Shown: positions 18,070-28,425, counted from the stretch's first letter. The stretch is 64,000 bases of DNA from JBGPTK01 sp963797765 (GCA_963797765.1 CAWCQU010000003.1:1-64000); one strand, 5' to 3'. Notes: generated by a model not told the origin, from the sequence alone. Made by a program: numbers and translations.

Positions 18070-18783
18070 TCAGGGCTTCAGTTTGACGGGCACGCCTGCG
18101 CCTGTCAACCCACCCGAGGCAGTGCCCGCGGGTTTTGCAGGGGGTGCGGCCGACGGCGGCTCCGTGGCTGACGCCTTCGAGGGCGTCTGAGGATCCGGCG
18201 GATTCAAGTCATAAAATCCGGTCAAATCCACATGGCCAGCCAGCGTTTCGGCTTCCTGTCCGTGAATCAAAATTTTCAGCCGGCGCAGTGGCGGAACATT
18301 GAACTCCAGTGTTCGCACGATCGAATCAACGGCCTGCTGTTCGCTTAGGATTCCGGAAGGCGTTTCATTGGCCAGCGCGTCGGAAAAATCCGCGATCGCT
18401 GTCCCGTCCGGCAGGATGTAAAAATCCAGCAAAGTCGTTCCCGCCGGCAACGTCCGCTGCTCCGCTGTGGGCGGATTCGCAATCAACTGGTGAAGCACCT
18501 GCCTCGCGCGCTGCACCGGATCGGCGGAAAGGGGCATTTGCACTTCCACGGGATCGAGCCGGGCAGGATAACTTGGCGAGATCCAGAAGATTTTGGCTTT
18601 TGCTTCCACGTCGCTCGGAGTCGTGATCGGTGGCTCCACAACTTCGCGCCGCGCTTGTTCTTCGGAAGACTGGGTCTGTTGCGCCAGACGCACCACCCGG
18701 CGACGTAGCACCCGCACGTAGAGCAGGCCGCCGATCACTGCTACCACCAAGATCGCGGAAATAATCTTAAGCCGCCGCGACAT
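18070..18783 (-). CDS. GerMN domain protein, membrane anchored
   Basis: A 237-residue protein with an N-terminal membrane anchor (IISAILVVAVIGGLLYV, residues 7-23), a Glu/Gln-rich linker and one GerMN domain (about 70-195; DPVQRARQVLHQLIANP, LPAGTTLLDFYILPDGTAIA, then QQAVDSIVRTLEFNVPPLRR), followed by a Pro/Ala-rich tail. GerMN domains bind envelope components and occur in spore proteins and lipoproteins such as LpqB. In the given sequence this frame is continuous with the upstream amidase, but ATG 18783 has a perfect AAGGAG at spacing 9, begins a canonical anchor, and overlaps a TAA in another frame (TAATG). Two separate, coupled genes are therefore more likely than a natural fusion. Confidence 0.8.
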   Translation of the reverse strand: MSRRLKIISAILVVAVIGGLLYVRVLRRRVVRLAQQTQSSEEQARREVVEPPITTPSDVEAKAKIFWISPSYPARLDPVEVQMPLSADPVQRARQVLHQLIANPPTAEQRTLPAGTTLLDFYILPDGTAIADFSDALANETPSGILSEQQAVDSIVRTLEFNVPPLRRLKILIHGQEAETLAGHVDLTGFYDLNPPDPQTPSKASATEPPSAAPPAKPAGTASGGLTGAGVPVKLKP

Positions 18784-19627
18784 TACCTGGGCTCCTTCAT
18801 AAACCGGCCGGAATGCCGCCAGTGCCCGGACAATGGCCGCCGCGAGGTTCGACGCCATCCCTTCCACCGTCTTGGGATCCTCCACTGCGACACTCGAGAG
18901 TTCCACGGCCACCGCTGGCTCGGCAACGGAACGCAATCCGCGCACCGCAACAGCCGAGGAAATTTCCGGCGAACCTTTGAATCTTTGCGAGAGTTCCACT
19001 TGCAGAACATCCGCCAGGCGCCGGCTCAAATCGGCATAAGACTTTTGCGCCACGTTCCAGGAGGTCCACCCAGCCGGAACAGGCGCCGGCGCTGCGGCGG
19101 TTGGAGTAAGCGATCCAGGTGGTCCGGCTGGCGGCGGACTCGGGAATTCGTACGAATACACGCGAGCCGTTCCTACAGCTCCCGTGGAAGAAATATGGAA
19201 GCTGATAAAAATTGCGCCCCGTTGCGCATTGGCGGTCGCGGCGCGATCCTCAAACGAGGGATTCTGATCGTTATCGCGAGTCATCACCACGCGATAGCCC
19301 TGCCGTTCGAGATCGAGCCGGACCACACGGGCAATAATCAGAACCATATCCTTTTCCACCGCGTCGCCGGTTCCACGCGCGCCGGGATCAGTGCCGCCAT
19401 GCGCGGGATCAAGCACCACGACAAACTTGCGTTCTACCGGTGCCGGCGGTGGTGCCGGTACCGGCGCAACCGCGGGGACCTGAGGCGCCTGCGTCGTGGC
19501 CGGGGGTGTGAGCCTGAGGCGCAGACGGCGGTTGCTGGGGGGCCGCAGGCTGCTGCGCCGGATAACCCACAGCCGAGGCCGCGGAGAATAAAAGAAGAAT
19601 GACGAGAATCCCAAGCAATCGTTTCAC
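18784..19627 (-). CDS. N-acetylmuramoyl-L-alanine amidase (Amidase_3), frame break in linker
   Basis: About 280 residues: signal peptide (VKRLLGILVILLLFSAASAV, GTG 19627), a Pro/Gln/Ala-rich linker, and an Amidase_3 zinc hydrolase domain with VVVLDPAHGGTDPGARG (first Zn His), VEKDMVLIIARVV (catalytic Glu), IFISFHISSTG (third Zn ligand) and the end PAVAVELSSVAVEDPKTVEG. It cleaves the amide bond between MurNAc and the stem peptide. The signal peptide and the domain are in different frames; removing one G from GGGGG at 19502-19506 joins HTP to ATTQAPQVPAVAP. At the other end, removing one G from GGG at 18789-18791 would end the protein as ...VYEGAR-stop exactly overlapping the GerMN start. As given, the frame runs on into that gene. 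Confidence 0.8.
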
Positions 19628-19797
19628 GGCAAAAAAGGATAGCAGAAATACGCGGCGTGCGCTGATCGGAGACCGAAAGAGCGGCGTCAATGCAAACGGC
19701 GCCGCGGGGGCTGGGCTAAACGGCAACGCCCCGATCCTGAGGCCGATATCGGTAGCTTTCCAAACGGAGAACAATCCAGACCAAACAGGTGTTCGGC

Positions 19798-22530
19798 TTA
19801 CTGGATTGCTTCACGGATCAAAACCACGTCGGAATGAATGTGCCCTCGAACCAGTGCGAGTTTCTTGCCGTCCCTTGACCAGCGGAATTCAGTGATCTGG
19901 TTCGTCGCGAATTTGGTGATTTGTTTCGCGGGCCCGCCATCCACGGGCTGGGTCCAGAGGTTATCAATTCCTTTGTCGCGGATGACGAAAGCAACTGCTT
20001 TATCGTCTGGAGTGAATTGCATGGAGACAGCAGCGTGGGTTGGAGCGTTGATTTCCTTGAGGATCGCCCCGGTTTCGGCATCGGCGATCTTAAACTGCTC
20101 GCGTGGTCCCGCGAATATATCTTCAGCGATCAGCTTTCCATCGGAGGACAGAGTGAACTCCGACACACCAGGTCCTGCCAGCCGTTCCGCTTTTCCTCCT
20201 TCCAGCGGCACGCGCATCAGGATATTTCCCGCGGAAAATTCCAGATAGTAGATCCACTTGCCGGAAGATGTGCAGGCAGGGAAGAGGTCGGCCTTTCCCT
20301 CCGTCAGTTGCTTTAGATTGCTTCCGTCACTTTCGATTCGCCACAGATTTGCGCGAGCGTTTCCAGCGCGGCCGGCCGATGCGAAGACAATATAGCGCCC
20401 ATCGCCACATTCGACCGGCATGAAGGATGGAAACTTGTCGGAGAGAATTGGATCTTGCCGGCCCGTTTCCGGATCGGTTCGCGCGATCTTATTTTCGCGG
20501 TCGACCAGTATTTTTCCGTCATGCGTCCAGACAAACGTGTAAGCAGCGTCATGCGATTCCGCCTGGTGATCCAGCTCCGAACCGTTCGAGGAAGCGGGGA
20601 TTACCGAAAGGCCATAATTGGATTCATTCAGAATTGTGGCCAGCGTTTTGCCGTCTCCGGAAAGGCTCAGGTCCGAATAATTGTTTGTGTCGTTGGTCAC
20701 TTTGCGGAAATCTCCGCCCGGGTAGGAAACGTAGCCGATCTGGGACCTGTTGTTGAAAACGATGATATCCGTATAAAGAACCAACAAGCCCTGCCCGCCA
20801 GGCATCCAGGTTGGATTGGAAAGAAGATTCAATTGACTCGAAAAGAAAATCTTTGGCTTGCTGCCCTGCACGTCGATTGTGGCCAAGCTATCGAGCGATT
20901 CTCCTTCCTGGAAGAGCTGCGCGACAATTTCCTTTCCATTGGGAGACCAAGCCGAAACCTTGGGCGGCTGGTTGCTTCCCGTAAAAACAACCGCGGCTGG
21001 TCCTCCGCTTAGATCGCCGCTGACAATCTGAAACTGGCCGACGCTTGGCGTATTCGCGCGGATGAAGGAAAAGTGCTGGCCATCGGGAGCGAAGGAAATA
21101 TTACTGTCGATGTCCTTGATGATCTGGCGGGAATTGCCGCCCAGGATGGGCGTCTGGAAGAGCGTGCTCAGATTCGGATTTTCGGGATCGTTGCGGACGT
21201 AATACACGTAATCATCATCCGCTCCAAACTGAAGGCCCCGGTAGCGAACGCCCTCCGCCGGAGGAACGACTTGCGTATTGCTATTGGAGGGAATGTTGTG
21301 CAGCCAAACGCTCCGCGATCCGCCGTCCGTCACGATACTCACTACATATTTTCCGTCGCGGGAGATGGCGACGGAGGTTGAATGCCCGGTATTGGTGAGC
21401 CGGGTGATCGTGAAATGTTGAAACGGCATCGGCTGATTGTGTAGATAAAATGAATAGAGACCGAAGCCTGCTGCCGCGATCAGCGCCACTACGATGATTG
21501 CCGTGATTCCCACGCCGATTTTGTGCTGCCGCGCAATATCCACAACGGTCGAGCCGCTGGTGTGCGAAGCGGAAGCCGGCGCGGGCTGGGCTGGCATTGT
21601 ACTGGCTGATGGTACAGAGACATTCGAGGCTGACGCGGCGCGCCCGGAATCGGACGACCGCCGCAGGCGTTTCAAATCCGCGCGCATTTCGGCGGCCACC
21701 TGGTAACGCATGTCCCGATCTTTCTCCAGCGCCTTATTGATGATGCGCTCCAATTCCTCCGGCAATTGTGGATTAATCCGGATCGGGGCAACGGGGGCGT
21801 GATTCAGAATTTGATCGAAAATCACTGCTGTGGTGCTGCCCTGGAAGGGATGCTTGCCCGTAGCCATTTCGTAGATCACCGCTCCCAGCGAAAAAAGATC
21901 GGATCTCGCGTCGAGATTCTCCCCGCGAGCTTGCTCGGGAGACATGTAAGCTACTGTTCCCAGGGATGTACCCGGGCTCGTCAAATCGGCGGGCGAGATT
22001 TCCTCGGTGGTCGAACCTCCTGTAGTAGTCAACTCGGCTTGGGTGGCTACTTTCGCGAGCCCAAAATCCAGAATCTTCGCCTGGCCTCGCGGGCTGACAA
22101 AAATATTAGCGGGCTTGATATCGCGATGGACAATTCCCTTGGCGTGAGCCGCGTCGAGCGCATCCGCCAGTTGTATTCCGATATCCAGAATGCGATCGAG
22201 TGCCAGCGGAGTACCGTGAATCAGGCTGCCGAGAGTCTGCCCCTCGAGCAACTCCATCGAGATGAAATGATGCCCTTCATACTCCTCCACATCGTAGATC
22301 GTGCAGATATTGGGATGATTCAATTGCGATGCGGCGCGCGCCTCGCGCTGAAATCGTTCCAGCGCGATTCGATCCTTGGAAAATTCGTCAGGAAGAAATT
22401 TCAGCGCGACCTTGCGCCCGAGCTTAGTATCTTCCGCTTCATACACCACTCCCATCCCGCCGCCGCCCAGTCTTCCAAGGACCCGGTAATGCGAAATAGT
22501 TTTGCCAACAATGGATTTCAAGTCGGGCAC
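19798..22530 (-). CDS. Transmembrane Ser/Thr kinase with extracytoplasmic TolB-like propeller
   Basis: A 910-residue Hanks-type kinase of an architecture abundant in acidobacteria. Kinase domain 1-290: LGGGGMGVVYEAED, Lys44, HRDIKPAN (135-142), DFG (155-157), GTVAYMSPEQARGE. A low-complexity Ser/Ala/Pro linker leads to one membrane helix (about 338-362, VGITAIIVVALIAAAGFGLY-like). Residues 370-910 form WD40/TolB-like beta-propeller repeats (SVAISRDGKYVVSIV, NISFAPDGQHFSFIR, SAWSPNGKEIVAQLF, SLSGDGKTLATIL, FRWSRDGKKLALVRG), which would lie outside the cytoplasmic membrane and act as a sensor or docking surface. The start is GTG 22530. The kinase domain is close to that at 12487, implying an old duplication with different C-terminal partners. 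Confidence 0.94.
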   Translation of the reverse strand: MPDLKSIVGKTISHYRVLGRLGGGGMGVVYEAEDTKLGRKVALKFLPDEFSKDRIALERFQREARAASQLNHPNICTIYDVEEYEGHHFISMELLEGQTLGSLIHGTPLALDRILDIGIQLADALDAAHAKGIVHRDIKPANIFVSPRGQAKILDFGLAKVATQAELTTTGGSTTEEISPADLTSPGTSLGTVAYMSPEQARGENLDARSDLFSLGAVIYEMATGKHPFQGSTTAVIFDQILNHAPVAPIRINPQLPEELERIINKALEKDRDMRYQVAAEMRADLKRLRRSSDSGRAASASNVSVPSASTMPAQPAPASASHTSGSTVVDIARQHKIGVGITAIIVVALIAAAGFGLYSFYLHNQPMPFQHFTITRLTNTGHSTSVAISRDGKYVVSIVTDGGSRSVWLHNIPSNSNTQVVPPAEGVRYRGLQFGADDDYVYYVRNDPENPNLSTLFQTPILGGNSRQIIKDIDSNISFAPDGQHFSFIRANTPSVGQFQIVSGDLSGGPAAVVFTGSNQPPKVSAWSPNGKEIVAQLFQEGESLDSLATIDVQGSKPKIFFSSQLNLLSNPTWMPGGQGLLVLYTDIIVFNNRSQIGYVSYPGGDFRKVTNDTNNYSDLSLSGDGKTLATILNESNYGLSVIPASSNGSELDHQAESHDAAYTFVWTHDGKILVDRENKIARTDPETGRQDPILSDKFPSFMPVECGDGRYIVFASAGRAGNARANLWRIESDGSNLKQLTEGKADLFPACTSSGKWIYYLEFSAGNILMRVPLEGGKAERLAGPGVSEFTLSSDGKLIAEDIFAGPREQFKIADAETGAILKEINAPTHAAVSMQFTPDDKAVAFVIRDKGIDNLWTQPVDGGPAKQITKFATNQITEFRWSRDGKKLALVRGHIHSDVVLIREAIQ

Positions 22531-22654
22531 AGGATTCGCATCTTAGGGCGCAGACGGTGCGGAAGTCAACGAATCGCGGAGACAAAAATCAGCCGCCGGC
22601 AAACGGATTTCTTCCTCCGCTGGGCGGGTCGGGCGGAATCGCAAAGTCAACCGC

Positions 22655-23158
22655 TCAAGCTCGCCGCGAAGCGCGATGTGGCCGTGGAATCCAGCGGGGA
22701 ACTGACCGGCAATAATCTTCGTACGTGGCGCCGAAAATTTCGTGCAGGTGCGGCTCCTCGTAGAGATACACGAACAAACTTGCGGCAACACAAAACACAA
22801 GTGAGACGGCCAGAACTGAAAAAGACCGCAAATACATGCTCATGCCCAGGATCACGGCAAATGCCCCCACGTACATGGGATTTCGCACGTAGCGGTACGG
22901 TCCCACGATTACGAACTGCCGCGGTGCATCGAACGGCGCTGGAGTGCCGTGTCCCCTCAGGACGAAAGTGGAAATGCACAGCAGCGCTAGAATTCCTCCG
23001 GCAGCCGCGAGCGCTATGCCAATGCCCGACATCCAGGAAGGGAATTCGATATGCAGATTCTTGTCATATTGCCGGGCGCCCACGGCGAGCCAGACCCACA
23101 ATAAGATAAATCCCGCTGAATAAATAATCGCTCGGATGGCATCGAAAAGGGTCCGCAT
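22655..23158 (-). CDS. Isoprenylcysteine carboxyl methyltransferase-like membrane protein
   Basis: A 167-residue integral membrane protein with about four helices and the C-terminal SAM-binding pattern of ICMT/phospholipid-methyltransferase-like proteins: GPYRYVRNPMYVGAFAVILG (residues ~96-115) and EEPHLHEIFGATYEDYCRSV near the end. The HxxE-type and RNP residues of the family are present. Bacterial members methylate unknown lipids or small molecules. The start is ATG 23158, which has a full AAAGGAGG ribosome site; a longer reading to 23305 has no support. It stands between the kinase and a secreted glycine-zipper protein, all on the minus strand. Confidence 0.85.
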   Translation of the reverse strand: MRTLFDAIRAIIYSAGFILLWVWLAVGARQYDKNLHIEFPSWMSGIGIALAAAGGILALLCISTFVLRGHGTPAPFDAPRQFVIVGPYRYVRNPMYVGAFAVILGMSMYLRSFSVLAVSLVFCVAASLFVYLYEEPHLHEIFGATYEDYCRSVPRWIPRPHRASRRA

Positions 23159-23400
23159 CGAAAACCTCCTTTCGTTGGCCGAACCACATTGGGCCAAGCA
23201 TACTCCTAAATCCAAAGGCAACGCCGCCGCATTTCTATTTTCCAGTGAATTTAAAGCGTGGGTTGAATTCCGCGGTATCTTCGTGGTATATAGGCAAGTC
23301 GACAATAAAATTGCTAAATGGTGGGTCTTTTTAAGTCCGGGGAAAAAGCAATCCAGCGCGATCCCTCTGTCGCATCGCGGTAGACCCAGTGCAATAGCGG

Positions 23401-24024
23401 TTAGTGTCCAGACGTGATGCGGATCAGCATCTCGAGACCACGGTCGAGCTTGATATCTTGCGGCCCAGAAAACGCCGTCGTTCCCAATCCTGCCAAACCG
23501 CCAACGATCGAACCAATCCCGGCCCCTTTCCCGCCGCCGAAAATTGCCCCGAACAATGCGCCCGCGCCCGCGCCGATTCCCGTGTGCTCCAAGGATTTCT
23601 TGCCGCGCCCGCCGGATTCGATTGCGCCCTCGACGTCCACAAATTCACCGGAGGGAGCGTGAAACAGGCGGACGATTTCCGCGTCGATGGGAGCCCGGCG
23701 TCCATCGGGCATCACCAACCGGTTGAAGGAGAGCACCATTTCAGTGTTCCCTTTGATGTGCCCCGATTGAGTGATCGACCGGATGGTTCCGTAAACTCGG
23801 GCGTCCTGGTAATCGCCCTGATCGACAACAGTGGCGCTGAAAGGATCGCCAACCTCGGAATCGCGGCTGGTAATGGTGTCGTCCATCCGAATGCGCATGG
23901 AAGTCCACTGCGGGATGCTGAAATGTTGATGATGAGTTTGGGCGGGGAGGGGAACGGAAGTCAGAAACAGTACAACCATCGCTCCCAGCACGGCTGGCAG
24001 GCATCGCAACGTGATCCGATTCAT
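23401..24024 (-). CDS. Secreted glycine-zipper protein of unknown function
   Basis: A 207-residue protein with a signal peptide (AVLGAMVVLFLTSVPLPAQ), a beta-rich middle (residues 35-120: RIRMDDTITSRDSEVGDPFSA, DARVYGTIRSITQSG, MVLSFNRLVMPDGRRAPIDA) and a glycine-zipper hairpin near residues 140-180 (GIGAGAGALFGAIFGGGKGAG, IGSIVGGLAGLG). Glycine zippers insert into or oligomerise on membranes. The middle region resembles the periplasmic 'DUF' domain of acidobacterial proteins that often accompany such zippers, but I do not recognise a named family. The ATG at 24024 is chosen for its GAGGAG site; the reading to 24117 is not supported. Confidence 0.75.
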   Translation of the reverse strand: MNRITLRCLPAVLGAMVVLFLTSVPLPAQTHHQHFSIPQWTSMRIRMDDTITSRDSEVGDPFSATVVDQGDYQDARVYGTIRSITQSGHIKGNTEMVLSFNRLVMPDGRRAPIDAEIVRLFHAPSGEFVDVEGAIESGGRGKKSLEHTGIGAGAGALFGAIFGGGKGAGIGSIVGGLAGLGTTAFSGPQDIKLDRGLEMLIRITSGH

Positions 24025-24273
24025 GGACTCTCCTCGAGTGACTTTACTAAAATTTCTTCGCGGCTGACGGCGGCCGCCCGCCCGTCTCCGGCCCGTTATC
24101 AAAAAATGAGAACGCAATCTTGAGAAAGCAGCGGGATTATACCATTCCGGTCCGGCCTCTCAAGCGAATTAGCAGCCTGCCCGCGGGCGTTCTCCGCGAA
24201 CCGGAATGACTTTTTCCATTTCTCGTCGTCTACTATCATGGGTCGCGCGGCCGATCCGCGAGGGGGGTGACCT

Positions 24274-26813
24274 ATGGAAATTCTTCGGCAAGATTCGCGC
24301 TTTGCTCTGCGATCCTTCGGCAAAAATCCGGGCTTTTCCGCAATCGCAATTCTCACCCTGGCGCTCGGCATCGGCGCAAATACCGCCATCTTCAGCGTGA
24401 TCAATGCCGTGCTGCTTCGCACCTTGCCGGTACGCGATCCGCAGCAGCTCGTGGTGCTTTCCGATCCAGAAGATGCAGGCATGTCCATTGGAGAAAGCTC
24501 CGGCGAGCGCGGGCTGTATACCTATCACGAGTTCGAAGGCCTTGCAGGGCAGAATCAAATTTTCTCCGGAATGTTCGCTGCAAACAGCCAAGTAAGCCCG
24601 GTCCCGGTTTCCCTGGGCGGCTCGGACCAGAACGCGGGCCCGGCAAACATCAGCATGGTCAGCGGCACGTTTTTTCCCGTGCTCGAAGTGCAGCCGTTCA
24701 TCGGCCGGACTTTCTCAGACGAGGTGGATCAGGGACGTGGCGCGCATCCCGTAGCGGTGATCAGCTACGCATTCTGGCAGCGGAGGATGCAGCAAGATCC
24801 CTCCGTAATCGGCCGCACACTGCGCATCCGGCAAACCGCGTTTGATGTGATCGGCGTACTGCCGCCGGAATTCACGGGAGTGATGGTCGGCCAAGCACCC
24901 GACATATATCTTCCACTTACGATGGAAGAATCGGTTTATCCGGGCAAGGATTTCCTTACCTGGAAGCCCGGTTCGGTGACCAAGATCATGTTTCTGCAAA
25001 TCGTGGGACGCCTGAAACCGGGCATTAGCCTCGAACAAGCTCAGGCTTCCATCAATGTTTCTTTTCAGCAGGTGCTGCACGCCGAAGCCGGAACGCTTTC
25101 CGATCCCAACGAACAACACAATCTGCTGGACCAGAAAATTGTGGCGCGCGATGCGCGTCACGGTCTTTCGGTGTTGCGCGGCGAATATAAACAGCCGCTG
25201 GTGGCGCTGATGGTGCTGGTCGGGCTTGTCCTGCTGCTCGCTTGCGCCAACGTGGCGAACCTGCAGTTGGCGCGGGCTGCCAGCCGCCAACGGGAACTTG
25301 CGGTGCGCGTTGCGCTGGGCGCCGGCCGGGGACGGCTGTTGCGCCAATTGTTGACGGAGAGTTTGCTGCTCGCGGGCCTCGGCGGCGCATTGGGGTTGCT
25401 GCTCTCGCTATGGGCCGACCGCCTGCTCTTGCGAATGGTTAAATCCGGATCGACACCGTTGCCGCTCGACGTGAATCCAGACTTGCACGTGTTGCTTTTC
25501 ACTTTGGGTATCACACTTTTCACCGGCATATTATTTGGCATCGCGCCGGCGATGCGCGCCTTGCGGGTGGACTTAAATCACGTTTTGCGCGGGGCTTCCG
25601 GCTCGATCACGGGATCAGGATCTGGCCCTTCGCGTTTGCCTATGGGCAGAGTGCTGGTTGGGGTGCAGGTTGCGCTTTCGCTATTGCTGCTGGTGGCGGC
25701 GGGTTTATTTGTGCGCAGCTTGCGGAAATTGAGTGCAATCCCGCTCGGCTATGAAGCCGAGCATCTACTTCTTTTTCGAATGGACCCCATGCTCGATGGT
25801 TATAAGCAACCTTCGGTGGCGCAGCTTTACCAGCAACTGCTTCCCAAATTTGCCGCGATACCCGGAGTGCGTGCGGCAACCCTTTCGCAAAACGGACTAT
25901 TCTTCAATTCCGAATCGGCGGACCAGATTTCGATTCTTGGCTACACTCCCAAATCCGGCCAGGAAATGAACGCTCGCTTCGATCAAATTGGACCGAATTA
26001 CTTCGGCACGATTGGCATTCCCGTTTTAATGGGCCGTGACGTTGCTCCCCAGGATCTCGGCGGCCAGCGCTACTGCTGGATCAATCAGACCATGGCCCGC
26101 TATTACTTCGGGGATGAAAACCCGCTGGGCAGGCACCTTCGGGATGAGTATCCCGAAATCGCGGGCGGAGTGTGAAATCGCAGGAGTGGTGGCGGACGCG
26201 AAATATAATTCCCTGCGCGACGAGACGCCGCGGCGCTTTTATGTGCCATTTTTCAATCCCGTGGGAACGCCGGATCGAGCTGTTTTCGAGATTCGCTATG
26301 TGGGCGCAAGCACAGCTGTGTCGGCTGCCCTTCGCCGCGCCGTCAGCGAGACGGATGCCAATCTCGACCCCATTGAAATTCACACGATTCCCGTTCAGAT
26401 CGATCAGCGACTGGTGCGCGACCGGCTTACGGCGCACCTTTCCAGCTTCTTTGGAACCGTGGCGCTGCTGCTGGCTTGCATCGGTCTTTACGGAGTTCTT
26501 TCCTACAATGTGGCGCGGCGCACCAGCGAAATCGGCTTGCGCATGGCTTTGGGCGCGCAGAAGAAGGATATCTTGCGCATGATTTTGCGCGAAGCGCTGC
26601 TGGTGAGTGCGATCGGCGCAGCGGCCGGATTAGTGCGCGGCGCTGGCCGCGACGCAGATTCTGCAGAGCATGTTGTATGGAGTCACCGCACATGATCCGC
26701 TTACGCTCGCCGGCGCCGCCGGAATCCTGCTGGCAGTCGCAATTCTGGCGGGCGCGATACCCGCGTGGCGCGCGTCGCGCGTTCATCCCATGGCGGCGTT
26801 GCGCTATGAATGA
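24274..26813 (+). CDS. ADOP-type ABC permease, second copy, two frame breaks
   Basis: About 845 residues when read across two breaks. It starts directly with the MacB-core unit (MEILRQDSRFALRSFGKNPG, FSAIAILTLALGIGANTAIF) and lacks the N-terminal prefix domain of the copy at 542. The first FtsX unit holds ELAVRVALGAGRGRLLRQLL; the second holds SEIGLRMALGAQKKDILRMI and ends PAWRASRVHPMAALRYE. Break 1 is one extra base at 26173 (removing it gives AGGVEIAGVVADAKYNSL); break 2 is one extra base within 26632-26640 (restoring LAATQILQSMLYGVTAHDPL). A GGGGGGTGA site precedes the ATG. No regulator or ATPase gene adjoins it; it is transcribed divergently from the glycine-zipper gene. Confidence 0.85.
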
Positions 26814-26880
26814 AGGCGGCGGGAGGGTAATTCGTGATTGGCGGATGGGGATTTCGAGGGAGTTTTAGAATTGCGAACAG

Positions 26881-28224
26881 TTAATTCACGCGCTTCAATT
26901 CCCAGCGGCCGATGCCGAGAAGGCTGCCATCTTTGGCGGTCATTCGTGCGTCGCCGATAAGTCCGGCTCCCGTGAAGCTGGCTTGATAATTCACCACTCC
27001 GCCCTCCGGTCCCTTCGGGTCGACGAAAGCGATCCCGTCATTCGTTAGTTTGCAATCCGTGACGGAAGAATTGATTCTTTCCTTGGATCCCGGGAACTCA
27101 ATGCGCAGTTCGCCTCCGCAGGAATCTCCATCGGCGTGGAGAAATAATTCCAATTTCGCCGGCCAATTCGGCCCGCGCGGATAGAGGCGCGTTTCGCCGG
27201 TCCATTTTCCGCTAATCTCGCTGGGCGAAGCACGGCGCCCGGCCGGCAGCTCGGCGCGTTGTTGGGCTGCTGGTGCAGCCACCTTCAGATATCCCCCGTC
27301 GCCTTGAATCTGCTGGCGCGCGCTCCACGCTGCCTTCTGAGCCAAAAGCGCGGCAATATCCGACATCGTCACCAGCGCCCGTGGTTTTTCCGAGCTCACT
27401 TTTCCTTGCGCGTCCACGGACGGCCCGATAATTTCGTTGGGCAGGCCGGTTGGTTTTCGTCCCGTCAGCGTCGCATAGAAAACGCAGGCGGCAAGGTAGC
27501 TGCCTCCTGGCGAGGGATGCGAGCCGTCCACCCAATAGAGTGAAACTTCGGGAGCATCTTTTCGCGCGATTTGCCATGCGAGCGCCACCGGCGCAACGAT
27601 CGCATGTAATTCGCGAGCAATTTCCATTTGAGCGTAATCAAGCGCTTGCCGGTCCTGCTCCGGCGCATCGCGCCACGGCCAAGTCTGGTATAAAACGGTC
27701 TTCGCTCCCGCCTTCTGAATGGCCGCGTCGAACAAACGCGCGTACTCGAAAAAGTACAGGGTGTTCAGGTGCAGCAGGCCGTCCACGCGCCAGCTCGCGC
27801 CAAACGTGGATTGCTCTTGCAGCACCACGTAATCCCATCCCCCCTGCTGGATGGCTTTCGACGCTTTTTCGAGCTGCCATTGCTCTTTTAATGTTCCTCC
27901 GGGAAGCACAACCATTTGAGTTTCGATTCGCGGTCCATTCTTTGAGGCAGCAGCTAGCTGCTCCACCATGCGTGGTAAATTATTGAAATAGGTATAGCTA
28001 TTGCCAATAAACAGCACCCGCAATGGTTTGGATGCGTCCGCGGCAAACAACTCGGGCGAAAGGCCTAGAACCAGGCAAACAACAACCGTGGCAACCAGAG
28101 GGAATCTTCGAAGGCGCGTCACGAACCAGAAATTATCACCCGTTAATTCGGTTAGGCAAGGAATAAACTGCTCGCTTTCATCGGTCGTTGGCCGCATTCC
28201 TTGTTTCCCTCCGCGGCTGGTCAT
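26881..28224 (-). CDS. Secreted SGNH/GDSL-family hydrolase
   Basis: A 447-residue protein. The SGNH core has block I LRVLFIGNSYTYFNNLPRMV (catalytic Ser in GNSYT), a DYVVLQEQSTF segment (block III-like) and block V VDGSHPSPGGSYLAA, which supplies the Asp-X-X-His pair. Residues after ~310 form a separate beta-rich domain (ISGKWTGETRLYPRGPN, then GWELKRVN-type end). A signal peptide (PLVATVVVCLVLGLSPELFA) is found 40 residues in, so the real start may be GTG 28122 rather than ATG 28224 or ATG 28197; the last has a GGAGG site. Such enzymes deacylate carbohydrates or lipids; the substrate is unknown. Confidence 0.8.
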   Translation of the reverse strand: MTSRGGKQGMRPTTDESEQFIPCLTELTGDNFWFVTRLRRFPLVATVVVCLVLGLSPELFAADASKPLRVLFIGNSYTYFNNLPRMVEQLAAASKNGPRIETQMVVLPGGTLKEQWQLEKASKAIQQGGWDYVVLQEQSTFGASWRVDGLLHLNTLYFFEYARLFDAAIQKAGAKTVLYQTWPWRDAPEQDRQALDYAQMEIARELHAIVAPVALAWQIARKDAPEVSLYWVDGSHPSPGGSYLAACVFYATLTGRKPTGLPNEIIGPSVDAQGKVSSEKPRALVTMSDIAALLAQKAAWSARQQIQGDGGYLKVAAPAAQQRAELPAGRRASPSEISGKWTGETRLYPRGPNWPAKLELFLHADGDSCGGELRIEFPGSKERINSSVTDCKLTNDGIAFVDPKGPEGGVVNYQASFTGAGLIGDARMTAKDGSLLGIGRWELKRVN

Positions 28225-28425
28225 ATGCCAGTACTCCTGGCTGGACTGTTCGCAGCGCGATATCCGCCCGAAATGTGATTCTCTCCGAATTTAAATTCGC
28301 CATTCATGTTCCTGTAAAACAGGAGCGTCAGATTGCCTGCCACCGCGCGTCACGTTAGCGCGGCGGCCCCCCGCAATTCGATCCAGCGGTGAATCGGCCC
28401 GATACCTGACGGAGGGAAACTCACG

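Noticed and set aside
18070..19614. Natural fusion of amidase and GerMN in one protein
   Set aside because: The internal start has a perfect ribosome site and stop-start overlap, and the signal peptide lies in a different frame, so indels explain it better.
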